Shown: positions 49,001 through 61,740 of the stretch, piece by piece
Layout: each line of letters starts with the position of its first letter
How positions within the stretch are numbered: the stretch's first letter is position 1
Source: Lichtheimia corymbifera B2541
Taxonomy: Eukaryota; Mucoromycota; Mucoromycetes; Mucorales; Lichtheimiaceae
Direction: 5' to 3'
Length of the DNA stretch: 64,000 bases
Assembly: GCA_000697475.1 (NCBI GenBank)
Contig: JNEU01001130.1
Location: 248,001-312,000, forward strand
Position numbers and translations under genes: made by a program
The notes under the pieces: generated by a model
What the model was told of the DNA's origin: nothing
Databases searched by the model: none
What the model saw: the letters and a program-made list of their open reading frames with translations, nothing else

Positions 49001-50948
49001 TAAGAGGGAATATGCATGTTGACAAGAACATGCTGCATTTCCCCCCTGCTACATTTATCATTGCCCATACATACCACTTGGCTTCTTCATCCGCTTACTG
49101 TGGGAAGAGTACCTGCATCACGTGGCAATGCAATAGAAGCAATAAGGGGCAAGCAGTCAGTACGATGTAGGAAAAGGAGGTCAATTGCTCACTCGGCTCC
49201 ATCCGGGATGGAATAGTTGCTTGTGTGTACAAGTGTATGTGTGTGCAATGTTTACACCGTTTTATACCAAAGCTTATTCACACATTAGCACAATGTTTGT
49301 TTTCGAGAACAAGGATATCTTTTTCCCCTCGTGACGATCCTGGGACCCTACACAAAAAGGCTGCTGCATGCTGTCCGCCTCTCTGTTATCCTTTCCCAAG
49401 TTGCTGGGGGCGAGATATGGGTCACACACACATCCGCACATGCGCGCATTAATGTGCACCGATGATGGTATAAACACCGCGTACAGGAATAGCAAAGTGG
49501 TAAATATGTGTGTGATTGTCGAGCTGTCATTACACAGGGCAGAATTTTGGCGTGTAGATCTTTGTCATTGCCCGCTCTCAGCATACCCGCTGGCTGGCAT
49601 CGTCCGACAAGTATTATGAAAAACAAGGTTTATGCCATCGATTGGTTGGGGGGACGGGGTAGAATAAGGTTAACCAAATAGGGAGCATTTGCGATTTCTC
49701 AACATCTGCACGTTTTGGGAAATGACAGCTTGCTAAAGATCCGAGTATTCGTTTTTCATTTGGTTCGATTACTGTCATTGGATCGTCCATACCATTTTTC
49801 ATACTCACAGACATTTCCACGCAGAGCATGGTGGCATATGCTTATTGTCATGAGCGGACACTCACACAAGTGCTTGCGTATGCGTGTGTGAGTGTGAGTG
49901 TGGGTGGTATGCGTGATTACAAGCTAACCCTTTTCTTTTTAATTTCACCCCAAACAAGGGTCGCCCGCGTGCTCAACTGTGTATCCCTTCATTCTTTTTC
50001 ACATTTCAAGTTGCCCCCACATGCATGTCTCATACCACCATGCGTAGCATTATTGTAAATGAAGGGTGTACAGTTGTGTGTGGCTGTCGCTGTTACAATG
50101 AATCCATGATTGGGTTGAGGACAAACGAGAACGAAAGATTAACGTGGGACAAGGGTAACCAAATGAAGATCTCAACATCATCAATCGGGATCATTGGTGA
50201 AAGCCGTACGACATTGAAACGATTGGCGTGACCCCATTCAAAAGAGCATTTGGAACTACCATAACAGGTATCCAATCGACCCAAAGCCCACAAGCAAGCA
50301 TATCTTGTCAATGGTTGACCCCCAATGCCCGACGTCAGCTTTTTCGGGCTGCGGCAGCGAACAAGTGCGCGGATTTAATAACACTTCATATGTGTATGCG
50401 TGGGCCTTTTACATGCACTGTATCACAAACGCTACTTTGCATGCTCATGACGATCTTCTTGCACATAAGTCATGTAAAATGATCAACACCCAAAGCTTGT
50501 TACTGGCGTACACAGCCATTGCTTAAAAACGGTTGACAGAAAGATACTCACACAGCACATACGCATACACACACACATACACAAGTATATCACAAAAGAG
50601 CCACCACGCTCGTGCATCCCATTAATTTCGCACTTTGATGATTTTCATTTCAGGCGGACCCATCATTTCGGGGTTGTTGCTAGGAAAAAGTGAGATCTGG
50701 TTGAGAAAATACATGTATGGATGGAAAGCAAGCGTAACCATATTCAGTAGTTGGGGGTGCAGGTTAGCAAGGGTACACACACACACACACACAAAAGCAC
50801 GCACACAACACATAAATCCACTCCACAACATACACAAATACATTGAACTGCTTTGTGCCTTTTTTATAACAAGAGCGTGGTCTTCCTCTTTTAATTTTCT
50901 TTTCTGTCCTTTTTCTTCTTTCACTTTCTCCCCTTATTCCCCATTACC
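46015..50948. other. 4.9-kb gene-poor stretch
   Basis: No gene could be built here. Short frames with real ATGs include 48316-48477 (MGDPKNKDHLIRHFYDADGN) and a protein-like frame near 46100-46294 (KVLVTYKGTTIRKSS), but neither has a domain or convincing splice partners. CA/TG microsatellites lie near 49860-49900 and 50776-50795. The last ~80 bp before 50949 is strongly pyrimidine-rich and looks like the leader of the next gene. Confidence 0.45.
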
Positions 50949-53641
50949 ATGGATCAACCAGCAGCACCACCACCTCCATCGCATAATACAAGCCCCCACT
51001 CACAGCAGCACCAGATGAAAGGTTCGTTATTTTAAAAGTCATGGTGCATGCGAATATTCTTTGCTGACAGTTATATTACAGTGAAAGTGTATTACTCTTT
51101 CCGAGGTGGATCAACTACAAGATTGGCTGCCTTTTACATGTCAGCGACCGACAAGATGTCTAATGGCTTTGTGCCTGTACCTCTTAAACGTTGTCTCTGG
51201 TCCATCTTCAGCTCAAGGTAACTTGGGCAAAGCAATAATGTCACAAGGATCACGCATGCTCATAACAGTGCAACCATTAGTCCCGACATGATCTGCCAGG
51301 AACATGATTTATCAGTGTATACAGCCAATTTCCAAGAAACTTGCACGGCATTGAGCGATAAGAACCAAGGTCTCATTTGGGAAGGACAAGGATTATTGTC
51401 ATGGATCATTGATGGTCCTGACAGTAGCCCCTCTGCCGGAGATAAGACAATACAAGGCAAACATGTGGATGCCAAGGTTCATGGTGGTGATGATCACATT
51501 CAAGTCCACATTGAATTACAACCTGTAAGGGCTCATACATGTTTTTTTTTCTCCTATATTGCATGTAGCTTTTTTACATGCACCACATCACGTGGGCCAT
51601 ATTTGAATATTGTGCAATGACTGATGTGTAACATACATGTAGACATTCAAGTGGGGCAAGGATGAATTTTACAATGCTCTCAGAAACCAAGATTTTGACT
51701 GTTTCAGAAATGCACCCCGATCACCACGACCATTGTCGTCGTGCAGCTGTGGCATCAATGCCACATTGCAGCAACGACAGCAGCAGCAACAGCCACGTCC
51801 TGCATCGGCTGCAATGCTACATTTTAACAACTCTCCATCATCGCGTGATTCTACATTATTATCAACCGACAGCTCCTCATCCTCTCCTTTTCGCCCTCGA
51901 TCCTCTTTCGATGCTGACCATTTCAACCAAAAACGTGATCTGTCATCATCACCATCACCACCTGCACCCATTCTCCCACCTCCCAACACCAGCAATATCA
52001 CATCGAGCACCCAACTTTTCCGACCAGAGCCTATTTTCCCTGGCAATGATATTGGCAGACCTTTTAAGCGCTCACGGATGTTGTCTCCACCACCCATTAT
52101 GCAGCAGCACGAGGAAACAAATGACCCATATCGCAGACGCGTTGCAACTGCTGATGGCGCTTTTCCAGATAGATCAGGGGTTGCTGGTGCATATTACACA
52201 ATTTCACAACAACAGCAACATGGCTCTCCTCATTATCGTTCAAGTGATCCTGTTACACCCCCGCCAGGCATTGCTGCAACAACAGCCGTCAGTATCCACC
52301 ATGATCCTATCATGACACATCAACATCCAGAACGTCGATCAGCATTTACACGCACCAATACAACAGCCATTGTTAAAAAGGAAGCCATGGATGTGGCACA
52401 AGGTCCATATCATCACCATTATCCTCCTACTACTGCTCCTACTACTTCTTCCATACCTGTCATTTACACACCAAGCAATAAGAAGCGCAAAAAGAACCAT
52501 GACGGTGACCATTTACGCAACAATGTCAAGAACCCTCCTTCTATGACCCAACAAGTCAGCACAGCTGTACGCACCTACTATGATGTCGAACGTGATGCCA
52601 ATGGCAACTATGCATTACCTGTTGAAATTGATTCCTGGACAGTGGTAGACCTCGGTACTATAGTATACGATCGCCCTGCTTATCATAATCAACGATACAT
52701 TTACCCTGTCAACTACACAGTACGCAAGTAAGTATATCCCCTTTTCTGAAACACTCCTCCTCATTGATAACTGACATCCCCTATTTAGATGGTATCGCAG
52801 CATGGTGGATGCCAAGAGTGATACGCAATACACATGTCGCATTTTGGACAACGGAAGTGAGCCAAAGGTAAGCAGCTAGCTGCAGACTCATAATATCAAT
52901 TTTGAACACGACTAACATTGATGCAATATTAGTTTGAAGTCACTGCTGATGATTGCCCAGTTACCTATTCAGGGCCAACACCGACCACCGTGTGGACCAT
53001 CATTGTCAGGTAAGGAGAAGAACACGCGGGTCAACTTGCATATGAAACTTGCTCACACACAAAAAAACAGACGTGCATTTGCCATCCGCAACCAGGAATA
53101 TGGACACAACCCTGTAGGACCTGACTTTTTCGGTTTACGTAAAAACACGATTGCAAAGATGATCCAAGACTTGCCCAATGCCGAAAAATGCTCACAATAT
53201 GTATGGCAAACATTTGAACCAGCACGCTTCAACAAGCCAGGCCGCAATCGTCGTCGTACCGATCCAATGGCCTTGTTGGGTGGTGTCAATTATAGCCTGA
53301 CAAGCACTCGTAGTTTGTTTCCACATGCACATCATGCTGTAGGGGATTATCCACGTGATCCTCAGCCACCACCAGAGCCATCACCACATACGGGTGTATC
53401 CATGCGTTTGCATCTTGAACAACAACGAAGGGATAAGCAACAAAGAGAAGCAGCATTAGCCTTGTCACCGCCACAACAACATCCATCTACTTCCCCACCT
53501 TCACCTTCATCACCTTTGTCATCTCCACCAGAAAGTCGCCCAACAACGGCAAATGCTGCTCCTCTTTTGCCATCACCAACATCACTTATCAATTATCACA
53601 CCCCTTCCACATCAAGTACTTCAGCTATCAAGACCGCATAA
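50949..53641 (+). CDS. Spt21/Ams2-type N-terminal domain fused to FYRN-FYRC domains
   Basis: Seven exons (50949-51021, 51082-51217, 51281-51524, 51643-52727, 52789-52867, 52933-53009, 53071-53641) give 754 aa with every phase matching. Residues ~20-130 (VKVYYSFRGG, LKRCLWSIFSSSPDM, DLSVYTANF, GQGLLSWIID) resemble the N-terminal domain of Spt21/Ams2, regulators of histone-gene transcription. A long Ser/Pro/His-rich middle has a basic patch (NKKRKKNH). Residues ~485-590 are FYRN (LGTIVYDRPAYHNQRYIYPV, WYRSMVDA) and FYRC (VTADDCPVTYSG ... FFGLRKNTIAKMIQDLPNAEK), found in TBRG1 and MLL-type chromatin proteins. Probably nuclear. The Spt21 link is by pattern and less certain than FYR. Confidence 0.8.
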
Positions 53642-53892
53642 GCCCCAAAAATGAAAACATGCCATCCCCACATTAATAATCCCAAAGTATATATATTACA
53701 CCCACCATATCACCATGCTTCTTTTTTTGCTGCACCCAACCTTATTATCCATCATCTTCGCACGCACACACACACACGCTCACACATAGCACATCATATA
53801 TACCAACGCAGACTTATACTATTTTTTATTAACGTTTTTTATATATATAAAGTTATATACTCCTTGTCTTGTGTATTGTTAGCTTTACACCA

Positions 53893-55476
53893 TCACACAT
53901 TATCGGCATGCTTCCAAAAATCGCTCAAGAGTTGGTTGAGTTCCTTATGACGCGACGTGGGCACATTATGACCCGTATCCTCATACACGACAAATTTCCA
54001 TGACTCCAACATGTCATTCAGATATTGGCTATGGCTCAAATACGCATAGTTGTCCCATGAATCTTTTGGAAAAGAATAATCCAATCCATCACAAGAGAAA
54101 AAGAGAAAAAAAAAGCCGGAAAATGGAGGTATGAGTGTATTGTAAAGGAAAGAGGAGCGGAGAGAAAAAGAAAGACTGCGATGGCCGCGTTGGATGTATA
54201 CCCCCCAAAAGAGGTATCATCCAAAGGAAAGAAAAAGAAATCGGGTACTTACTGCTTACAACAAGAGTAGGAATGCCACTTGCCTTGATCTTGTGCAAGT
54301 CACTGGCTGATACCCAATGGCGGAGCGATGCAACGGCTTGACTCACCAACGATCCTGCTGTTTGCGGTTTGGTTCTGCTATTACGTGCTATCATTCTCTG
54401 CCATATCACATGAGTGAGCTGATGTTGCCATTGGGAAGATGCTACTACTTACTGCTTGTAACTTTTCGAAATTGGTATTATACGAGCCATCTTCAGGTTT
54501 CTCATTGAGCCAATTCTATCATCCAAGGTGTTAGATGCTGATGGTATATGGAAGATGGGATGGGGCATACCTCGGTATAATTGATACGCGTCAAGCGTTC
54601 CATTTGCTTGCTCTTGTCGCTAACAAAAAGGTTGGAGATAAACACCCAAGGACCTGTAAAAGGACGAATCCCACCTGCTGTTGTATTGAGCAAAGCAGCT
54701 GAACGAAATCTTTCGGGTGAAAGAAGCAAGGTCTTGAGCAAGGCTTGACCACCAGCACTATGGCCAACAGCATGGACATCTTGGGTCCATCCCAAATGAT
54801 CCAAAAGATCAATCACATCCCGTGCCCAATCCTCGGAATTGTACCAATCCCAGCTGCCGCCTATATTATATCACATGAAATTAGTGCCATTGGGGTAGAA
54901 AGATATATAACCACATAACGCACACACGCACACACAGTGTGCAAGCACGTCATCCTTTTTTTCTTTTATTTCAACTTACCGGTCCAGCCGACGCCACGAG
55001 CATCAAAAGTCAGCACAGTGTATTCACCTTGAGCACCGAAATGGGTGGTCTGTGAATATCAATAAGGTTTAGAATAGGCAACGAATCTTCCCCTGGCACA
55101 CACACACACACGACACCCCGAGACTCCGTTTCATCCAATAGGGTATATTCGTTCACTTGCCTGATAGTCCCAAGCTTGGCATGGTGAATTCATGCCTAAA
55201 AACAACCAATGTTTAGAATGAAACAACTCAGGGGCAACAAAGAATGTCATTCTTACCCATAAGAAGAGCCACTTTTTTCGGGCCAGTGCCATGCAACTCA
55301 TAGTACATGGAAAAGGGTTCACGGCAACGGCCTTCACCAATGGTAGCAAAACCTTGTCGGTATGCATGTTTCCAAGGCAATTCGGGCATAGGTCTCTTTT
55401 CAACCGTGGTGGTGGCAGTAATGGTAGTGGTAGCGGTGGTGGTCATTTCACCTACGATAGCAGTAGTCGCAGACAT
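53893..55476 (-). CDS. Alpha/beta-hydrolase fold protein
   Basis: About nine short exons from ATG 55476 to 53893. After a Thr-rich N-terminus comes SMYYELHGTGPKKVALLMG, then GMNSPCQAWDYQ, then YTVLTFDARGVGWTG. The nucleophile elbow is VGHSAGGQALL (GxSxGG), and the C-terminal histidine is in YEDTGHNVPTSRHKELNQLL. IKASGIPTLVVS precedes the likely acid. This is the canonical Ser-Asp/Glu-His hydrolase order. The substrate is unknown. No signal peptide. One intron has a GC donor (TATCAG|GCAAGT near 55160). Convergent with the FYR gene, stops 250 bp apart. Confidence 0.88.
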
Positions 55477-56651
55477 GTTTGTTGGATATGTAAAAAGGAA
55501 TAGGGAAAGCTAGCAGTGATATGTGTGTCTGTGTAGTTGGGTATAGAAAGGAAAAAAGAGAGGGGTGAATGTAGAAGAAAAAGTAAAAAGGCAAAAGAGA
55601 AAGAGAAGGAAACAACAAAAATGCTCGGTAGTATACCCTTTATAAAGCTTAAGGTGGAGGAGGAAGTTGTGGCTCGTATATACCACTCACAGGTGTACAT
55701 ACTTCTCGGTTGAGCTGACCAGGAAAATGCCGGCAATTAGGTTTCTTCTCATTTCTTCCACACCCCCCCCCTTTGTCTGGTGATGTGATGCACACTCTCC
55801 TACATTCCCATATTCTCTCTTGTATGCTTAATGCACAATAACGCCACCACTGCAACATCACGTTCCTCTCGTACACCCCCCTGAATGTTTCATGCGATCT
55901 AACGTTGCAACCTGTAGATGCTGCGATCAATGTTGGACAAGTCACTCTTCCGATCAATAACCACTTCCTTAACTTTTTCTGTTTGTGGGTGTGTGTGTGG
56001 TTGCACTGATGATGATGATGGTAGTGCAGCAGCAGACCTTATAATCACAGAATCTGCTGGAAAGTTTGGCTGTGTATTACCTTGCACTAATTGGGCGGCG
56101 AGATGAGATCGATACGAGATCAGGGAGAGGAAGCAGTCATTGAAACACAAAAAGCTTCTCAATGTTGTATCATGCATGTTGTACCGAAAACTTTGATCGA
56201 TAATGAGTTGCTAAGCATCGTTTCTATACAACACGGATGGTAATGCCATAATAAGGGGATGGAGGATGTTGTCAGTGGGGCGGCATATAAAAAAACCTGG
56301 TGTCTCCATGGGGTTGTGTTCTTTCATAAGCCCTGCATCCTTTTTTTTGCCACAGCTGCATACGTTTGCCTGTTGTGGTGCATTCGAGTAACGTTGTAAT
56401 AGTATTCTAATCTCATTTATGATCTAAGCTTTTGTTATCTCATTGTTTGAATTGTTCTCAGTTGGCATAAAGATTAGATATTTGAGTAGTTTTAATGATG
56501 TTGCATGCCTGTAGTTTATCCAGGAATTGGGCATTGGGTGTGTATCACTCACATGTGTTGCAATTTCAGTCACCGCCCACCTGCAAAAAGGTTTTTCTGC
56601 AGGGCTTGCTTTAAACTACTCTTTGTCCGAAAACAAAAAAACTTATATACC
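55477..56651. other. 1.2-kb divergent intergenic region
   Basis: Between the divergent hydrolase and haem-lyase starts. GA/CT tracts lie at 55540-55620. TATA-like TTTATAAAG is at 55639 on the hydrolase side, and TATATACC directly precedes the haem-lyase ATG. Short overlapping frames around 55650-56180 show no motif or splice partner. Confidence 0.45.
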
Positions 56652-57534
56652 ATGAGCTCGTCCTCACCACCTCCCAGTTGTCCCATGCATCAACCCTCAG
56701 AACCTGAACCACCCAAAAAGGTCAATCCACCAGCAGAATGTCCCATGCACCAAAAGGAAAAGAAACCTTCACCACCTCCCGAATGTCCCATGCACCAGAC
56801 ACCTGTCACTGACAAGATCAACGAGCTCAACATGATGCCTAGTCAACTTGGTCATGAACGTCAACCCGACCAGCAAATCGACTTGCCCACTGAACGAGTT
56901 ATTTCCTCCATCCCACGAGCTGATAAGGAGTCGCGTTGGGAATATCCAAGCCCACAACAATTCTACAATGCTTTGCGACGCAAGGGATGGGAAACTCCTG
57001 AAGAACATGTGGAAACCATGGTTGATATTCACAACTTTTTGAATGAAGAAGCATGGGATCAAGTACTCAAATGGGAATCCAACTTTGAATGGTATGGTTG
57101 CAGGAAGATGGGTTGTTATACAGTTGGCTAATTCATACATTGATTTGTCCAATAGCAAGTGTGAAGAGGATCCCTATCTTGTCCGTTTGCAAGGCCGTCC
57201 AAATGATATAAGTCCAAAGGCATGGTGGCATTCGTTATGGGGGTAAGTTGAATGGAGGATGGTGGATGTCAAATACATATATTGATGATGGGCTGGTTTT
57301 AGCTCTCCCAAACCTTTTGATCGTCATGATTGGTATGTCGGCCGATGTGGTGACCAACGTCGCTATGTCATTGATTACTATGAGGGTGCTGAAGAATCAC
57401 CTGGTGTCCCTGTTTTCTTCTTGGATGTACGTCCTGCAGTGGATGATATGGGAAGCGCATTCGTTCGTCTCAAACAAGCAGCATCGGAAAAGTGGGCCGA
57501 GTGGTTCCCTTCAACGAGCAATAACAACAACTAG
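56652..57534 (+). CDS. Cytochrome c haem lyase (holocytochrome c synthase)
   Basis: Three exons (56652-57091, 57156-57242, 57303-57534) give 252 aa. The enzyme attaches haem covalently to apocytochrome c in the mitochondrial intermembrane space. Three CPMH haem-binding motifs stand near the N-terminus (CPMHQP, CPMHQK, CPMHQT). Family blocks follow: WEYPSPQQFYNALRRKGW, HVETMVDIHNFLNEEAWDQVLKWE with linker, RLQGRPNDISPKAWWHSLWG, PKPFDRHDWYVGRCG, VIDYYEGAEE and FFLDVRPAVD. The His of the DRHDW block and that of DIHNFLNE are candidate haem ligands. Most relatives have one or two CP motifs; three is at the upper end. Yeast has separate c and c1 lyases, and I cannot assign which. Confidence 0.95.
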
Positions 57535-58041
57535 ATACACTCTTTTTTATTCATTCACAAACCTCTTTGTCACATCATTCCGTACTGCCATCTTCTCATC
57601 CCATAGACTACCAGCATGATTTCCCCCATCACCCTTTTCCTATTTGCTTTCTTCACATCAATAACATTTACTTTTAAATGGGTGTAATTACATATGCTTG
57701 GTTATGGATCGTCAGGATCAGTGCTTTTATTATGGATACATACTTTTCAGGTTTAGCCAGCCTTCTACAGTAGCACACAAACAAGATAGTTCCTGAGCTA
57801 TTACTATACAAATGCAAAAGACTCCTTGACGATCCACTTGTATCAGCAAACGTACTCCATAGATCCAATAAAAGAGCGTTTAGTTGCATTTACACAAAAA
57901 GAAGTAGAATATGTATTGCAAGAGAGAAGAATTTTCAGTCATGTGGAATATACAGATACAGAGATGGCGTGAAAAAAGGGGACAGTTAAATAAACAAGTG
58001 GGTAAAAAAACAAAAAAGTAGGGAGAGAAGGGGGAAAGTTT
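57535..58041. other. Convergent 3' region
   Basis: About 500 bp between converging stops of the haem-lyase and desaturase genes. A/T-rich, with AATAAA-like words (for example near 57860 and 57990) that may serve as poly(A) signals. No gene seen. Confidence 0.5.
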
Positions 58042-59309
58042 TTACTTGTGTTTTTCTTCAAATGCCTTCATTTTGGAAAGCAAGGAGCGACCAGCCTTGA
58101 ATTCATCATAGCCACGAATCAATCTTGACTGGGGTCCCATGGTCTTGTCAAAGATGAATTTCCAGTGAACATAAATCCAAGAGGTGTGATAAGAAAGTGA
58201 ATCGTAAAACTCATTGGCGGTATCCTTGAGGGCAGGCAACTTTGACCACGGAATCTGAATTATCAAACATGTCCTTTATCAGATATCATCTCTCTCTCAC
58301 ATATGATTTTTTTTCTCCCATGCACAAAAAGAAAACAACATTTTACCTTTTGAAAATCGTGGTGTTCGTTATGGTATCCAATATTCATAAAGGGGACGTT
58401 GAGGACACCGTAATACGAGTATGTTTCTTGGCCATCATCAAACGTATAATGTTCCTGGATGAAATGAGCAGCACCGGGATGGAGTGAATAACCAAACCAA
58501 AGGGAGAGGAAGAGGTATCCAAGACCACGCCAACCACAAACTTGTTGAATAGCAATATCCATAGAGATGGAGAATACAAGGTTGATAATCTCCCATTTGC
58601 TTAGCGTGAGTTGACGATCATTCTGCATGCATGCACCTCGGACGACGTACATGACAGGATATAACAGGATCCACACAAGCTTTGTAAACGCGTTGCCACG
58701 GATCATTTTCTTTTCCCATTCGAGGGGCAAGTCTGGGTCAAGTCCTTCGACGCCCTGCCATGAGTGATGTTGAATATGATATCGACGGAAGGATTGTGCG
58801 ATAGGTACTGGTAGACAAATGTTGGCGAGTAAACCCACGTATCGGTTGAGGATCTTGTTCTTGGTGATCAAGCAGTGACAAGCTTCGTGAATGATGACAC
58901 CAATCATGCCTGTCAAAGTCGCACCGACAAAGTATGCTGTTCCCAAAAACACCCATAATGACACCGGACCACCAGCTTTGCCAAAGTAGTACGCAAGTCC
59001 CAGTTGGATAGCATTAATGGCGATGGCCACGTAGAGCGTGCGGATATCAGTGCCATACAACTTTTCCACTTCAGGGTGCTTTCGAAGAATGGTATGCTTT
59101 CTTTTCAGATGAGGCTCGTCCATGTCGTCGCGTGTAAAGTCGTCATCGACATAGGGAATGGAGCGTTTCCAGTTGCCAAGGTACAAGGGATAACGGTAAT
59201 CAGGATGCTGCTCTTGGTCCTCGGGTGGAGTGGGTGGTCGTTCGTCCTGCTTGGCTCTTGACACCAATACAGACTCGTCCTTGACTTGAGTCTCGACCAG
59301 CGGTGGCAT
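58042..59309 (-). CDS. Sphingolipid (dihydroceramide) delta-4 desaturase-like membrane enzyme
   Basis: Two exons (59309-58347 and 58254-58042) give 391 aa. It begins with a hydrophilic tail and then DDFTRDDMDEPHLKRK followed by ILRKHPEVEKLYG, the sphingolipid-desaturase N-terminal signature. The three histidine boxes are HEACH, HIQHH (in FRRYHIQHHSWQGVEG) and NEHHD (GYHNEHHDFQK). Between them are hydrophobic segments fitting four transmembrane helices. The family is ER-bound and uses cytochrome b5 electrons to introduce the delta-4 double bond of ceramides. Box 1 is HEACH where most DES1-type enzymes have HEISH, so a related regiochemistry (hydroxylation or another acyl target) cannot be excluded. 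Confidence 0.88.
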
Positions 59310-59980
59310 TGTCGAGATTGGGTGTGGAAAAAGGAAAAAGTGGTCAAGGAAAAGAGCGAACCAAAAAAGCACAAAAAGTCAGGCGATGATTCGGGACTTG
59401 TGTGTAATCGCGTCGTTTCGCCACACACAAACACACACAGACACCCTGCAGACCCTATTTTAGTTTCTTTATCTAGACTAACAATAAATTACACGCTAAT
59501 ACATAGTTTCGTGTCAAAACATTTCCAAACCCATCTATTATCATCGTACCATTTTATCTTTATTATCACCTTGGAATATCCTTTCTTGAGCAATCCGTTG
59601 CCATGTCGCCCGCTTAATTTCATCCGGGTTGCCAACTTGGTCGCCGAGTTACACAAACTTTTTCTTACATATGCAACACCTGCCAAATCACTCTCTTTGC
59701 TTGTCACATTGTCATCATTTCTCAATGAACCATCCACCACCCCCTTACATAGAGTCATGTGATGGTGGATCACACTGACTAATTGACAACTTTTCATCAT
59801 GGCTTGTCTATATTACTAGGGGAATAACTTCCTCACACGTGTGGTTTATAAAGCACAAAATGGTCAATTAGGAAAAGTGTAAAAAGGTGTGGGAGGGCAT
59901 TATGATCCCGTTACTGTCAAGTGCGCTCGATACAGCCTGATTGTCACGGAAGAATGACGCCAACAAAAAAACACAATGGG
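59310..59980. other. Upstream region of the desaturase gene
   Basis: 670 bp without a gene. The part nearest the desaturase start is a GA-rich leader on that strand. CACACGTGTG (an E-box palindrome) lies at about 59836 and a TTTATAAAG TATA-like word at 59848. Frames here are short and unsupported. Confidence 0.45.
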
Positions 59981-60536
59981 TCAATCATAGTAGCATACAC
60001 GGCAGGTTGACCCATGTCTGCACTTACCCCATTGTTCACTCCAGTGACAATAATCCAATGACTCGCAAAAATCTTTTGTCTTTGGGATACCATAAGCATT
60101 GCAAGGTAAATTATCAACACAGCGTGGGATGGTTAACCAACCCCCTTATATACCGAGTGAGTATCATCATAGGGCCTTTTTTTCCTTTGCTCACCCTGCT
60201 TGTGTTTACGTCTGTAATATTCCCACACGCATTGGTTGGCTAGACATTCTTCCTCGCGATTAAACTGCTCATGGCATTTCACAGAGTCATCATGCAGAAC
60301 GCAAGAGCGCTTGTAGGTATCTTCAATGCCTGCATATATGTATTTGATCAGCGTCATCTTGCGGTATCCAACATTTTTTACATACCATCTTTATCCAAAG
60401 GGTAATGAAAATAATCAAAAGTGCATTCTTTGTTGTTACAGCGATCCACCTTGATAGGGTTGTCGCATACAGCAGCATCCACCACACCCGACATGGATAA
60501 CATGATGGCAGCAAAAGCAACAAAAGATAGCTTCAT
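59981..60536 (-). CDS. Small secreted cysteine-rich protein, copy 1
   Basis: Three exons (60536-60386, 60329-60195, 60144-59981) give 149 aa. MKLSFVAFAAIMLSMSGVVDA is a clear signal peptide. The mature chain carries 14 cysteines: 11 match copy 2 (61741-62294) in order and context (VCDN, DRCNNKECTF, SCVL, VKCHEQF, EECLANQCVW, PRCVDN, PCNA, DFCES, DYCHW), plus three in a unique tail (KCRHGSTCRVC). Function is unknown; the pattern suggests an extracellular, disulphide-linked protein. The ACCEPTOR of intron 2 (ATAAG) is less typical, but it alone gives a matching frame. Confidence 0.78.
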
Positions 60537-61740
60537 TATGATAAAATGATCAAGATGAGGTTCACGCTCTCACCATTTCATCTTTTATATATTCCGCCTT
60601 CCAGAAAAAAAGTATAAACGGGATCTGTGGATGATGCTGGTAAGCACCAAGAATGCGGTTTTGCTAATACGCTCTTGTGTACATACTGGAGCCAACGAGG
60701 TAAAGCTGTAGATTATAGGATCACAAGTTAGTTCACGCCAAGAGGAGAATACAAGCTATTATTGGACATGAAAAGTTTCTATAGCCGAGCAAAATCCGAT
60801 ATTTGTGGTATGGTTGTTGCACACTAATGACTGGTTGTATCCCTCTTAACGAGAGTTCTTCCAAGTTAGGGGGTGTAATTGATTGGTGTTGTTTGCTTGT
60901 CTTGGAATATAGTATGCTGGTGGTACTACTGAGCCACGCGGGTATTGGCTGCATGCCAAAACCATTACGTGAAAACGGTACTTGCCTTAGTATTCATGTA
61001 GGGAATGGATGTTATTATTGGTAACGGCTCATGTGATCATGTATGTAGTAGTAAACCATGGATCTTGTAGCACAGATCAAGGTCGATAGCTCCTTCAGTA
61101 TTAGACATTCAATACACCAATGCAAATCACATACACGTACAGCAAGTAGTAGTTGTAACATCAATAGGATGATATAACGGATGTTCTTGAGGGTAACAAA
61201 AGTTATACCTTTGGATGCCATCAAATGCTTAAAATGACAATGGCCTGCAAGCAATTGGAGATAGTTATAAAAAGCTAACAACCTTTAATTCAATCCTACA
61301 CCAGGTTTGTCCTTTTAAGGTGATTTTTGCAACATGAGGACTTCACAATACAAGAACAGAGCAGTTTTTGAATGCTCACTTAAAAGTGATCATGCATGGT
61401 AGCTGCTGATAGCGTACCAAATCAGCGTACTACTACCGTCTCGCAGGCAATAGATGATGGTAGAAAAAGTCCACTGGTACCAATCATCTTGAGAATCATA
61501 GTAACCTTGTTATTGGCAGTACACGGCACTATCATGTACAATCCTCCCAGCCCTGACATTAGCATTAATGAGATTATCATGTGCTCGAATGTAGAATCTT
61601 TATTCGAAACCTCTTGGGCCACGATGAAAAAATATTATGCTGTACGTAGAGCCATCGCTTATTTGTAAAGGCAGCCTAAGAAACGTGATGGTGGTATGTT
61701 AATGATTCCATTGCTACATAATTCAATTCAGTATAGGGTT
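60537..61740. other. Region between the tandem secreted-protein genes
   Basis: 1.2 kb. A TATA-like TTTATATATTC (60585) lies about 50 bp upstream of copy 1. The remaining frames (for example 60733-61281 on either strand) are short and antisense to each other, and none shows a motif. The composition is AT-rich. Confidence 0.45.
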
